Shown: positions 21,896 to 31,557, counted from the first letter of the stretch. The stretch: 31,557 nucleotides of DNA from Flammula alnicola (GCA_015499995.1 JADNRV010000468.1:1-31557); one strand, 5' to 3'. Numbers and translations are program-made. The notes: a model not told the origin generated them from the sequence alone.

Positions 21896-22564
21896 ATGAC
21901 CGCCCTCCCAGCTTTAAATTTTGGCCCCTTCATTGTGATTATCACTCCAGCCTTCTCGTTAACCCTACCAACCGGAGACGCAAGTCCTCCCAACCCAGAC
22001 GTAAGTAAATCACCGTGGGTTTTCCACCATTTACCCCTACAGACCCTCGACCTACAGGTTCCCTTCAACTTGAACTTCAACACACAGACCCACCAAGTTC
22101 CTCACCCAACAGGTCATACAGACCCACCCCCAGCCGTTGCCTTCCTCCGCGCATATCACCACCAGGGCGATCACTTCTACACCACCGACCGCTCCGAGAT
22201 GGGAAACGCCACCTCCGCGACCACGTATACAGCAGAGGGGACTGCCTGCGACATCTTCACGACCCACCAGCCGTCCACTGTCCCGTTGTTCCGCCTGTAT
22301 AGTTCCGCAGCAAACGATCATCTATACACCACATCGGCAGCAGAAAGGGACAATGCCGTCGCCCGATGCGGGTATGCGCCCGAGGGCGTTGCGGGATTCG
22401 TATATCCCACTGCTGATACTAGGGGTGCCGTCCCTCTGTTTCGCCTGTACAAAGCTGAGAACGTTGATCATTTTTACACTACGAGCGCGGCGGAAGCTCG
22501 GCATTCTACTACGACGTTTGGGTATGCGGATGAAGGGATTGCGTGCTATGTCCTTCCTGCATAA
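21896..22564 (+). CDS. DUF5648 repeat-domain protein, probably secreted
   Basis: Two exons, 21896-22000 and 22058-22564, give 203 residues. The 57-nt intron (GTAAGT..CTACAG) is open and a multiple of three, so the unspliced frame also reads through. The N-terminus has a hydrophobic stretch (FGPFIVIITPAFSLTL) that could be a signal peptide. The body is three repeats of the family motif: VAFLRAYHHQGDHFYTTDRS, VPLFRLYSSAANDHLYTTSA and VPLFRLYKAENVDHFYTTSA, each followed by a GY..EG(V/I)A segment. DUF5648 proteins are common in mushroom genomes and bacteria as secreted or surface proteins with a beta-propeller-like repeat. Their function is unknown; sugar binding has been suggested for relatives. 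The chosen ATG follows a good TATA box. Confidence 0.85.
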   Translation: MTALPALNFGPFIVIITPAFSLTLPTGDASPPNPDVSKSPWVFHHLPLQTLDLQVPFNLNFNTQTHQVPHPTGHTDPPPAVAFLRAYHHQGDHFYTTDRSEMGNATSATTYTAEGTACDIFTTHQPSTVPLFRLYSSAANDHLYTTSAAERDNAVARCGYAPEGVAGFVYPTADTRGAVPLFRLYKAENVDHFYTTSAAEARHSTTTFGYADEGIACYVLPA

Positions 22565-22581
22565 GTAAACTGATTCATGTT

Positions 22582-22773
22582 CTATGCAGCGCTTAGTACA
22601 TATGCTCGAATATTATTTTGTCTTTTCATAATAATTTCATTCAGCCGACGTTTCAGGATCGGCATTCCGAATATTTCGTGGTGGACGGCAGTGACTTGGA
22701 GCACATCAAGAACGATCAAGGATGTCTTGCCACCTGCGTCTTGCGGGATATCGATTATACGACCCGTGATCAT
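22582..22773 (-). pseudogene. Coding-like remnant, possibly transposon-derived
   Basis: A 63-codon ATG-initiated frame reads as ordered protein (GRIIDIPQDAGGKTSLIVLD, VTAVHHEIFGMPILKRRLNE). I cannot name the family with certainty. The style resembles a segment of large fungal DNA-transposon proteins. It lies directly against the HET tail fragment, so it may mark the rearrangement that broke that gene. Confidence 0.3.
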
Positions 22774-22782
22774 GGCAGAGGC

Positions 22783-22987
22783 AAATGTTTTTTTGACGAC
22801 TTGTAATGAGGAGTAGGGGCTCTGGACATTACATGTTTTACCTTAAAGGTCGACGAGATTTTTTGTGTTGTGATTAAGATTGACATGTAGATCACTTGAA
22901 TCTAGTTTGTCCATCCATTTATTCACCGTGCCTTGGTCTTGCCAAAGCCATCGTACACGTGGAGTCTGAAGTTCTAACTGAACACGA
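22783..22987 (-). pseudogene. 3' fragment of a fifth HET gene
   Basis: About 200 bp matches the last coding part of HET gene 2 (about 11443-11644) in the same orientation, including GGGGCTCTGGACATTACATG and CATCGTACACGTGGAGTCTG. It has a 1-bp insertion (AAGGTCGACGAG against AAGGTGACGAG) and a 3-bp insertion, so the frame is broken. The final codons and everything upstream are missing. Confidence 0.9.
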
Positions 22988-24640
22988 ATCTCGCCCGACA
23001 TGCATAAGCTGTATCGCATTGCCCTGACCTACTATGGCAGCAAGCAAGCGATTTCCAAAGAGCAGCCGCTGGGCTTGCTGCAACGGGCGAACAAGTCCTA
23101 TATCTCGTCTCTCCCTCCTGTATGAATCATCATCGCAGGGAGCGAGCGACGCGCGACAGCAGCGTCTGTGCGGGGTTTTTGTAGAGGAATTTAAACTCAA
23201 AGGTTGATTGATCGAGGAATTCATCTTCGAGGGTCATGACCATATCAGTCCTATCCTAGCACTCATGACAGGCAGCGGCGAAGACTGGGGCGAGGACATG
23301 GTCAAGTGGGTGAAGGAGGGTTCGGATGGTTGATTCGCATGGAATGGAACGGCATACACTTTTCGTTACATAATATGAAGAGGCTTTGGTATGACGACTT
23401 GGGGAGTTCGAGCAAGGTCCTGGGTCGCGTTTGGTTATTTCCCGGGGTTCAGAATAAGGGCAATCCCCATATTGGTGATCAACATCTGAAACCACACGGT
23501 GCAGATCGAGAAGGCCTAGAAATTCGGAAATGTCAAACGGGTTTTCGGAGGAGTGCAGTTGACGAGAAAGCGCGGGCGCGACCGAAGAAATTTGACGAGT
23601 CAATAGACGGTGACCAATGCGAAATCAGTGTCACGGTCGTGTAAAATATCTGCGATAAGTTAAGCAACTAAATTCGATTATATGCTATATTCGTGTAAAA
23701 TAAGAAGACACATAGTCCCATTTCTATGGAACAAGTAGGTCAGTAACGAGCGATGCGAGGAATAGAGAAACCACATGCATACGATCATTCGTCCTCATCA
23801 AGAACATGGAAACATTCTAACCAACACTCCCAATGGCTTGCGGAGTACACTTCCCAATAAGCTGCCTGAGCGCAATCGAGGTCAGTGTGAGGAGGTACAA
23901 CGAGCGCACGTTTGGAGATCCTGTTGATCCTGGTGCTGCTGAGGTGATTGGGCCGGAGGTTTCATAGACATGATGATGTAGTTGACATTGACGGATTTGC
24001 GGTGGAGGCATCGACGTCGATGTCTATGGCGTCCTATCTCGGGGGTGTGGCTATCTGCGAAAGATAGTTGTATTAGGCATCGTTTCTTGAGGAAAACGAA
24101 GAGAGAAAAAGCATACCGCGATCGTCATCGTCGACGTCGACGTCGAAACGAATACCAGGCACGATTTTCGTTCCTATTGCTCCCATTCCTCGTCCAATTC
24201 CTGCTCCTCCCGTTGTGATAGGACGATATGTACGTTATCAGCCTATCCGAGGGTATCAAAGCCATGGCCCATCGTGTGCAGTCCATAGGGGGGACGCGTG
24301 GGTTGCTGTTCAATGAGAGGAGGATTCTGTGACGATGATTTGGGGATGTGGATGATCCAGAAGGAGAAGGATTTGAGGCGATGGTGCCGCCAGTGTTGGG
24401 CGTGCCGTCGGACCTTTGTGTGGGTCTCATCGTGGGGAATGTCGTCCTGAGGCTGTGTGATGTGGACTCCAGGGTTCGTCGATTTCTCCGAACTTGTTGT
24501 TTTGTTGTTGTTGATGGACTCGTCTACAAATTGACTTGAACGCGTCCCCCATTCGCCGCCACTTTCTCCTCAATGCCTTGCAACAGTCCGCCTTGCTTCT
24601 TTTACACTCATCCACGATTCTGTCCAAAGAAGCAGTCCAC
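22988..24640. other. Region without a confident gene
   Basis: Several short coding-like stretches lie on the minus strand but could not be joined. One is a 35-codon ATG frame at 23130-23237 (MTLEDEFLDQSTFEFKFLYK). Another is 24125-24430, rich in Ser, Pro and Asn, overlapping an alternative frame reading GGAGIGRGMGAIGTKIVPG. A third is a basic, Cys-containing stretch at 24427-24627 (DECKRSKADCCKALRRKWRR). A small multi-exon gene on the minus strand around 23.8-24.6 kb is possible but not supported by recognisable domains. Confidence 0.3.
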
Positions 24641-25881
24641 GCACACGCCCTGAGGTCTGCCTCGTGAGCGTTTTGTTCGTACCTTCACGTTTCCGTTCCG
24701 TCAGATGCCCCGGCCCCCATTCGCCAATGCCCCGCCGCTGTCCGCTGTCCTCCGAGTATCCTTCCTTGGCGCATGCTGCAGGACGATACAATAGAAGCAT
24801 GTCGCAGCCAGCCACTGTGTAGATGCGGTGTGCGTGTGCTGGGCGGGGTTTCGAGACAAAAGCAGGAAGCTCCAGCGAGGTAAGTCGTTAGAATCGCTAG
24901 GATTTAAGTAACAGTATGCATGTCTGACAAGAATCCCGCACTCGCCTGACATTCCCTCCACAGCTCTGCATGGCACGAGATATCAGCCGAGGCAGGGCGG
25001 CGTTACCCAGCAAGGAATCACGTACCAGTGGTGTATACAGGCTGCGAATAGGCGGGATTGGCACATAAAAGGTCAGTGGGGCATGCATATCTTACGACAA
25101 CCGCACACTTACCTGACATCCCGTCCCCAGCTACGGCTCCGTTCCGCCTCTCCAACTTGAACCATTGATCGTGGTTCGCAGCTCTCTCGGCAGTGAAGAA
25201 AGGGCATCGAGTAGCAAGAATCACGTACCGGCGCGCCCCCAGCACCCCGTATCTATCAACAACGAGTGCGTCGATAAGCCCACCAACACCATGCCTCCAT
25301 GCTGGCGAACCTACGTTGACGGCAACATCACATCTCGCACGTAAACCCAAGCATCCCCGGAGGACGAGATCGAGTCGCGGTAGTAACCAGTCTTTGACTG
25401 ACAAGGTAAGCATCGGCGTCGTCTCAGAGAGTGGATGAATGCTCACCTGCAGCACACACAGCCTGCTGAATGACGTCGACAAGTGAAACGCAAGAATGAG
25501 AAGATCGGCAAGGGCAGGACGAATAATGCGAAGCGGTGGAGCTATTTATCTCTTGGGCGCGGCTTGCTGGAGAACGACGTGGCAGGGGCGGGGAGTGCTG
25601 CTTGACGCAGACAGATGGGTGTAAAGATCGGAAAGGTAAGGTCAGTGGCAGGTTCGGGTTCAAACCAAAGTTCAACGTTCAGAACTGAACTTGTCGAACT
25701 TTGCCCGTCACTATAAAATAGAGAAAGCTTATATCTACAGGTGTAAAACTAGTGGTGGTGGGTATATCTACAAGCATAATCCTATGCGACATAATGTAGT
25801 CTCCCGTATACCATGTGGATTTGTACTACCAGTTGATTAACCATCTGGAGCGTCATTCAGAATATCATAAAACGACCTATC
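24641..25881. repeat. Region with a partially duplicated exon-like segment, function unknown
   Basis: Two stretches at about 24890-25030 and 25075-25230 resemble one another on the minus strand. Each runs from GGTACGTGATTC through a segment ending GGGAATGTCAG or GGGATGTCAG with a donor-like GCGAGTGCGG or GTAAGTGTGCGG, then a GCATGC word. This suggests tandem duplication of an exon with its introns in an unrecognised gene. An ATG-initiated frame at 25018-25482 (MSTSFSRLCVL) could be its start. Nothing in the translations identifies a family. Confidence 0.3.
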
Positions 25882-28800
25882 CTAGGCGGAGAGGCCGTTT
25901 GGAGATGTAGGTGCTGGCGCAATATTGAATGTGCATTCCATGGGAGCGTGACGAGGACATTGAAAACATGCCCTCAACGGGGAGTGGCATATCCGGTCGT
26001 GAACATCATCTGTGGATGGACGATGTGTACATATCAAAAACGCGAAATGGTTAGAATGAAATAATGAGGATACCATGTTTGATTGCTTGGGAAAGAAGAC
26101 TGCGAGTCCCGTCTTGAACAATTCTGTCCGTAGACGTAAGTTGTGCGCAGAGTGTTGAAATGATGAGACAGTCGTATATCAGATGGAAAATATCAGCTAT
26201 ACAGCAGTGAGATCACGTAGAAGTTTAATAGAAGAAATTGGACTACCACGATGCTTGAAGATATCAATGACCGCAGATCTAGCATCCGGTTTTACACGTG
26301 CTAGCTCAGTCAGAAGTGAAAAGACAGTCTCCACATTGAAAACCTTGTCTCGAAGGCCCTCTATGCATATATCAGTATGAACATCACAGAGCAATGAGGA
26401 AACGCACCCTGAGATGCTGCAGCTTTGAAGAACTCGACCATCTTCGATCTGACAGGCATGGAGTACTCATAGCCTAGCCCTTTCCAAAGTACAGAGATGG
26501 TCTCGGCATCGAATACCTTGTCTCGAAGGCCCTCTGCACATATATCAGTATGGACATCACAGGGCAACGAGGAAACGCACCCTGAGATGCGGCGGCTGTG
26601 AAGAACTCGACCATCCTCGATCTGACACCCTCGTCCCTATCGCCCAGCCCATTTCGAAGTGCGGAGATGGTCTCGGCATTGAATACCTTGTCTCGGAGGC
26701 CCTCTGCACATATATCAGTACGGACGTCACAGGGCAATGAGGAAACGCACCCTCAGATGCGGCAGCTGTGAAGAACTCGACCGTCCTCGATCTGACATTA
26801 GTATCCCAATCACCTAGCCATTTTCGAAGTGCGGAGATGGTCTCGGCATCGAATACCCTGTCTCGGAGGCCCTCTGCGCATATATCGGTATGGACATCAC
26901 AGGGTAATGAGGAAACGCACCTTGAGATGCGGCAGCTGTAAAGAGCTCAACCGCCCTCGATTTGACATCCTTGTCCCTATCACCCAGCCTGTTTCGAAGT
27001 GCAGAGATGGTCTCTGTGTCGAATACCTTGTCTCGGAGGCCCTCTGCACATATATCAGTATGGACGTCACAAGGCAACATAGAAACACACCATAAGATGC
27101 GGCAGCTGTGAAGAACTCGACCGTCCTTGATCTGACATGCTCGCCCCGATCACCTAACATGTTTCGAAGTGCAGAGATGGTCTCGGCATCGAATACCCTG
27201 TCTCGGAGGCCCTCTGCACATATATCAGTATGGACATCACAGGGTAATGAGGAAACACACCTTGAGATGCGGCAGCTGTGAAGAACTCGACCATCGTTGA
27301 TCTAACATCCCTGCCCCTATCGTCCAGGCTATTTCCAAGCGCAAAGATGGTCTCGGCCTCGAATACCTCGTCTCGAAGGCCCACTGTGCATATATCAGTA
27401 TAGACATCACCGGGCAACAAGGAAACGCACCCTGAGATGCGGCAGCTGTGAAGGGCTTGAGCACCCTCGATCTGACACCTAGCCTGTTTCGAAGTGCAGA
27501 GATGGTCTCGGCATCGAACACCTTGTCTCGGAGAACCTCTGCACACAAATCAGTATGGCATCACAAGGCGACGAGGAAACGCACCCTGAGATGCTGCAGC
27601 TGAGAAGAACTCGAACACGCTCAATCTGACATCCTCGTCCCTATCGCCCAGCCTATTTCGAAGTGCAGAAATGGTCCCTGTGTCAAATACATTGTCTCGG
27701 AGGCCCTCTGCACATATATCAGTATGGACGTCACAGGGAAACAAGAAAACGCACCCTGATATGTGGCAGCTGTGAAGAATGCGACCACCCTCCTTCTAAC
27801 ATACTTGTCCCCATCGCCTAGCCTGTTTCGAAGTGCAGAGATGGTCTCAGCATCAAATACCTTGTCTCGAAGGCCCACTGTGCATATATCAGTATGGACA
27901 TCACAGGGCAACAAGGAAACGCACCCTGAGATGCGGCAGCTTTGAAGAACTCGACCATCTTCGATCTGACAGGCATGGAGTGCTCATTGCCTAGCCCTTT
28001 CCAAAGTACAGAGATGGTCTCGGCATCGAATACCTTGTCTCGAAGGCCCTCTGCACATATATCAGTATGGACATCACAGGGCAATGAGGAAACGCACCCT
28101 GAGATGCGGCGGCTGTGAAGAACTTGACCATCCTCGATCTGACACCCTCGTCCCTATCGCCCAGCCCATTTCGAAGTGCGGAGATGGTCTCGGCATTGAA
28201 TACCTTGTCTCGGAGGCCCTCTGCACATATATCAGTATGGACGTCACAGGGCAACAAGGAAACGCACCCTGAGATGCGGCAACTGTGAAGAAGTCGACCG
28301 TCCTCAATCTGACATCCTCGTCCGTATCGCCCAGCCTCATTCGAAGGGCAGAAATGGTCTCTGTGTCGAATACCTTGTCTCTGAGGACCTCTGCAGATAT
28401 ATCAGTATGGACATCACAACTTGAAGGCAACGAGGAAACGCACTCTGAGATGCTGCAGCTGAGAAGAACTCGAACACGCTCAATCTGACATCCTCGTCCC
28501 TATAGCCCAGCCTATTTCGAAGTGCAGAAATGGTCGCTGTGTCAAATACTTTGTCTCGGAGGCCCTCTGCACATATATCAGTACGGACGTCACAGGGCAA
28601 CAAGGAAACGCACCCTGATATTTGGCAGCTGTGAAGAACGCATCCACCCTCCTTCTAACATAGTTCTCCTCATTGACCAGCCTGTTTCGAAGTGTAGAAA
28701 TGGTCTCTCTGTTGAATACCTTGTCTCGGAGGCCCTCTGCACATATATCAGTACCGATATCACATGGCGACGAGGAAGCGCACCCTGAGATGCGGCAGCT

Positions 28801-31557
28801 TTGAAGAACTCGACTGTCTTCGATCTGACAGGCATGGAGTGCTCATCGCCTAGCCCTTTCCAAAGTACAGAGATGGTCTCGGCATCGAATACCTTGTCTC
28901 GACGGCCCTCTGCACATATTTCAGTATGGACGTCGCAGGGCAACGAGGAAACGCACCCTGAGATGCGGCAGCTGTGAAGAACTCGACCGTCCTCGATCTG
29001 ACATCCTCGTCCCTATCGATCAGCCTATTTCGAAGTGCAGAAATGGTCCCTGTGTCGAATACATTGTCTCGGAGGCCCTCTGCACATATATCAGTATGGA
29101 CGTCACAGGGCAACAAGAAAACGCACCATGAGATGCCCCAGCTGTGAAGAACTCGACAATGCTCAATATGACATATATATCCTCATTGCGCAGCCTGTTT
29201 CGAAGTGCAGAGATGGTCTCGGTGTCGAATACCTTGTCTCGAAGACCCACTGTGCATATATCAGTATGGACGTCACGGGGCAATGAGGAAACGCACCCTG
29301 AGATGCGGCAGCTGTGAAGAACTCGACCGCCGTCGATCCGACCGTCATCGATCTTTCCATCCTCATAAATGTGCCAACATCCCACTTGTCGCCTAGACAG
29401 TTTCGAAGTGCAGAGATGGTCTCAGCAGCGAATACCTTGTCTCGGAGGCCCTCTGCACATATATCAGTATGGACGTCGCAGGGCAACGAGGAAACGCACC
29501 CTGATATATGGCAGCTGTGAAGAATGCGACCACCATCCCACTAACATCCTTGTCCCCATCGCCCAGCTTGTTTCGAAGTGCAGAGATGGTCTCAGTGTCG
29601 AATACCTTGTCTCGGAGGCCCTCTGCACATATATCAGTATGGACATCGCAGGGACACGAGGAAACGCACCCTGATATATGGCAGCTGTGAAGAACGCGAC
29701 CACCAACCCTCTAACATACTTGTCCCCATTGCCCAGCTTATTTCGAAGTGCAGAGATGGTCTCAGTGTCGAATACCTTGTCTCGGAGGCCCTCTGCGCAT
29801 ATATCAGTATGGACATCACAGGGCAACGAGGAAACGCACCCTGGAATACGGCAGCTGTGAAGAACTCGACCGTCCTCGATCTGACATCCTCGTCCCTATC
29901 GCCCAGCCTATTTCGAAGTGCAGAAATGGTCTCTGTGTCGAATACCTTGTCTCGAAGGCCCTCTGTCTACATTTTAGTCCGATGCGCAGTAACGCACAAC
30001 CACACAACCCTGACCTGCTGCAACCTTGAAGAAATTTATAACACTGTGTTTGATATGTCTGTCTCCTTGAAGTAGCTCTTTTAGTATAGAGATATGTTCA
30101 GCGTCAATCATGTCATCTTGAACATCAGTTAGAGATGTTTATCGTGTACAGTCGCGGACAAACAAAGTCAACAAGTCCAGTATCTCGGCTCCCAGGCAAT
30201 ATTTTGGCAATATTTTTTCAGAATCTTGTTCAGCTCGACGAAATACGTCGAAAAATATATCTCCGAAGTTGTTCCCACGAGCGGATGTGTTTGGCCAAAT
30301 TTTTGGCCCAAATTTTCGAATGTTCTGCCCCCAATTCAGGGTCCTGGGTGACCAAAATTGACTCAAAGGGGCTCAGAGTGAGGTCGAATTCCTGACGATG
30401 GTTACTGCCGCCCTCAATTGCCCATAAATGATGGAGATTCTGATAAGAGCATTTCCGGTGAAGGTATAGGGTTCACGGAAAGAACCGAGCGGAGACCGGA
30501 TTCCCTTGATTACCGATCAATTACCATTTTCGGCGACCATTAATGAATTTATTTAGCCAAAATGGCTCGATAGAATGTTCCAATTTTTACGGGATCATTC
30601 CCCTCTCATCAAAAGGAGTCGATTGCACTATTTTGCGTGATTTTTGAAGCAATTCCCACGGTCCGGCCAATTTTTGAGGGTCCGGAAACCTTATTTGGAA
30701 ATTTCTGAAGGATTGGCTCGATAGAATTTGATGAAATGGGTAGCGCTAGAATCGTCTCGTCAATCTGCGTCGATTCCGACCATTATCGGGGTATTTAAAA
30801 CACTTCGATATTTTTGGTTGACTTTGTTTGTCCGCGACTGTAGAATAATAGTTTTACCGTAGCCAACAGCATTTGTACACAGCTTCACCGCCCGTGCTTT
30901 GACCTCCGGATGTGGATATTTCAGGCTAACTTGAACTGCGTTTGTCACTTCGCTGTTCCGCATCACCTTGCGGATTGCACCTGCATGCCTGTGAATCACC
31001 ATACTTGTACTTGACATGATACTTACCGCAATGTATAGCCGCTTCTAGGATAGATAACGCATGAAGTCGAACATGCAACTGTCCCTTTTTGAGTTTTTCA
31101 CATAATATTGACAATATCTTCCCGTTGAAGGCTTCGATTGGCAAGTATCCTGTCGATGTCTAAGTCTGAATTACGACTGGAAACCATTAATCTGCATACC
31201 GTGCTGAATTCCGAGAACCACCACATGGGTAATTGCTTCACCGAGACCCCCCTCAACGTCTATCTCGGTAAGTAGGGAAAGAATGACATCGTTATCAAAA
31301 AGTCGTTGACGATTTTCAACTGTGTTTTTTTAGCACGGAGAAAACAATAAAGTAGTGAAACTCACAGTTAGCCAAGATACTTGTCAAAACCTTTTTCGCA
31401 ACAACCGAGATGTTTGGATCTACGACGGTAAGCCTTTTGCGGGCAACATCGAGAACATCTGCCAAGAACTCGCGCGAAAGTTTGCCTCCATAATCATCAG
31501 AATAATCCGAGGTACTGAACACAGCGCTCACCATGTAGTAGTTTAGGAAGTATCTGC
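25882..31557 (-). CDS. Giant HEAT/ARM-type repeat protein, one repeat per exon (partial, 5' end beyond the window)
   Basis: Thirty exons are visible and all join in phase 1: 31532->31557, 31366-31485, 31200-31319, 31027-31149, 30858-30980, 30009-30116, 29840-29962, 29670-29792, 29500-29622, 29297-29452, 29127-29249, 28957-29079, 28784-28909, 28614-28736, 28444-28566, 28268-28390, 28098-28220, 27925-28050, 27755-27877, 27585-27707, 27431-27538, 27261-27383, 27091-27213, 26921-27043, 26751-26873, 26581-26703, 26408-26533, 26247-26360, 26074-26196, 25882-26009. They give 1197 residues with no stop or frameshift. Each internal exon encodes one two-helix repeat of about 41 residues: EGLRDKVFDAETISALRNRL then GDRDEDVRSRTVEFFTAAAS. 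The xVRxxxVxFF pattern is HEAT/ARM-like, so the product should be a superhelical binding scaffold. The five most 5' complete exons and the two penultimate ones are diverged repeats (LHVRLHALSILEAAIHCG; DRIVQDGTRSLLSQAIKHG). The last exon is a short Cys/Pro-rich tail (RICHSPLRACFQCPRHAP). No other domain is visible. Partner and function are unknown. Confidence 0.88.
27585..28443 (-). repeat. Higher-order block of five exon units, copy 1 (859 bp)
   Basis: The five units here match, in order, the five units of 28444-29296. Diagnostic exons are the FEFFSAAASQ type, the (V)AFFTAATYQ type, the 126-nt (E)HSMPVRSK type, then two more. The first three pairs are the most similar. Confidence 0.75.
28444..29296 (-). 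repeat. Higher-order block of five exon units, copy 2 (853 bp)
   Basis: Partner of 27585-28443. The 126-nt exon at 28784 pairs with that at 27925, and the FSAAASQ exon at 28444 with that at 27585. The fifth unit is the most diverged (RNEDIYVILSIVEFF). Confidence 0.75.
30149..30840. mobile_element. Non-autonomous Tc1/mariner-like element (MITE), 692 bp, in an intron
   Basis: Perfect 24-bp terminal inverted repeats begin CAGTCGCGGACAAACAAAGT at 30149 and end as the complement at 30840. The element is flanked by TA on both sides (30147-30148 and 30841-30842), the target duplication of Tc1/mariner elements. The interior has no transposase; short frames in it have no motifs. It lies within the intron between HEAT exons 30858-30980 and 30009-30116. 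Removing the element and one TA leaves exactly 47 nt, the usual intron length of this gene. Confidence 0.93.

Larger units (their letters stand above)
26408..29962 (-). repeat. Tandem array of 21 exon-intron units (about 170 bp each)
   Basis: Twenty-one successive units consist of an exon plus an intron of usually 47 nt. Both parts are conserved: introns start GTGCGTTTCCTC and end TACTGATATATGTGCAG with few changes. Sixteen exons are 123 nt, three are 126 nt (26408, 27925, 28784), one is 108 nt (27431) and one is 156 nt (29297). All are multiples of three. Intron identity shows duplication at the DNA level and recent homogenisation. Confidence 0.95.

Noticed and set aside
21539..22564. Single 341-codon hydrolase-DUF5648 fusion protein
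   Set aside because: Hydrolase homology ends abruptly, the catalytic part is absent, and a TATA box with leader and ATG precede the DUF5648 part. Two units explain it better.
26197..26394. Stop at 26197 as the end of the HEAT gene
   Set aside because: A 50-nt intron (26197-26246) in phase 1 leads to another 41-residue repeat and a last exon ending at 25882, which continues the pattern of the gene.
27154..27548. Minus-strand frames reading MPCDVHTDICAEGL.. and ..QGAFPHCPVMSILIY.. as protein repeats
   Set aside because: Those parts are translations of the 47-nt introns. Removing the introns joins the exons into regular 41-residue repeats.
26408..29962. CRISPR-like or satellite array
   Set aside because: The ~170-bp units are exons plus introns with conserved splice sites and an open frame in every unit. 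Repeat and spacer sizes do not fit a CRISPR array.
29578..30075. Plus-strand frames across the HEAT array (for example 165 codons starting MQRWSQCRIPCLGG)
   Set aside because: They are antisense shadows of the repeat units. They read through introns and recur only because the DNA is repeated.
30139..30366. Transposase frame inside the MITE
   Set aside because: The frame includes the terminal repeat, has no DDE or HTH motif and is far too short.

Overview
The window is nuclear DNA of a filamentous basidiomycete, most likely a mushroom-forming agaricomycete. Genes are split by many short introns (about 46-75 nt) with GT-AG borders and branch-like CTGAT/CTAAC motifs. The families seen are fungal: HET-domain proteins with the basidiomycete-type RTTTRGEDTAYSLMGIF signature, a fungal DUF3494 ice-binding protein, a DUF5648 protein, and a CENP-B/pogo-type transposase relic with a SAP-like tail. 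Species cannot be told from the sequence.

Layout. 1-5.4 kb: gene-poor DNA with low-complexity repeats, a decayed transposase and one of two copies of a 0.32-kb dispersed repeat. 5.4-6.5 kb: an intact five-exon secreted ice-binding protein gene (minus) with a TATA box. 6.5-8.3 kb: the second repeat copy and a perfect 36-bp inverted repeat. 8.3-20.9 kb: four tandem HET-domain genes, all on the minus strand. Each has a string of small N-terminal exons that all begin and end in phase 1, followed by one large HET exon. 21.1-22.6 kb: a hydrolase gene cut off in its N-terminal half, followed by a DUF5648 gene with its own TATA box. 22.6-25.9 kb: a fragment of a fifth HET gene, then poorly interpretable DNA. 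25.9 kb to the window end: the 3' part of a very large minus-strand gene in which every exon encodes one HEAT-like helical repeat. Thirty exons are visible; 21 consecutive ones are near-identical copies of an exon-intron unit of about 170 bp. A 692-bp mariner-like MITE sits inside one 47-nt intron.

How it may work together (inference). HET domains are the death-inducing modules of fungal non-self recognition (vegetative incompatibility). Highly similar tandem repeats that homogenise by unequal exchange, while varying at a few surface positions, are typical of fungal recognition proteins. A cluster of duplicated HET genes with modular N-termini next to a recently expanded, fully open HEAT-repeat gene therefore looks like a rapidly evolving recognition locus. 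The 5' end of the HEAT gene, which would show any NTPase or effector domain, lies outside the window, so a functional link to the HET genes is not shown.
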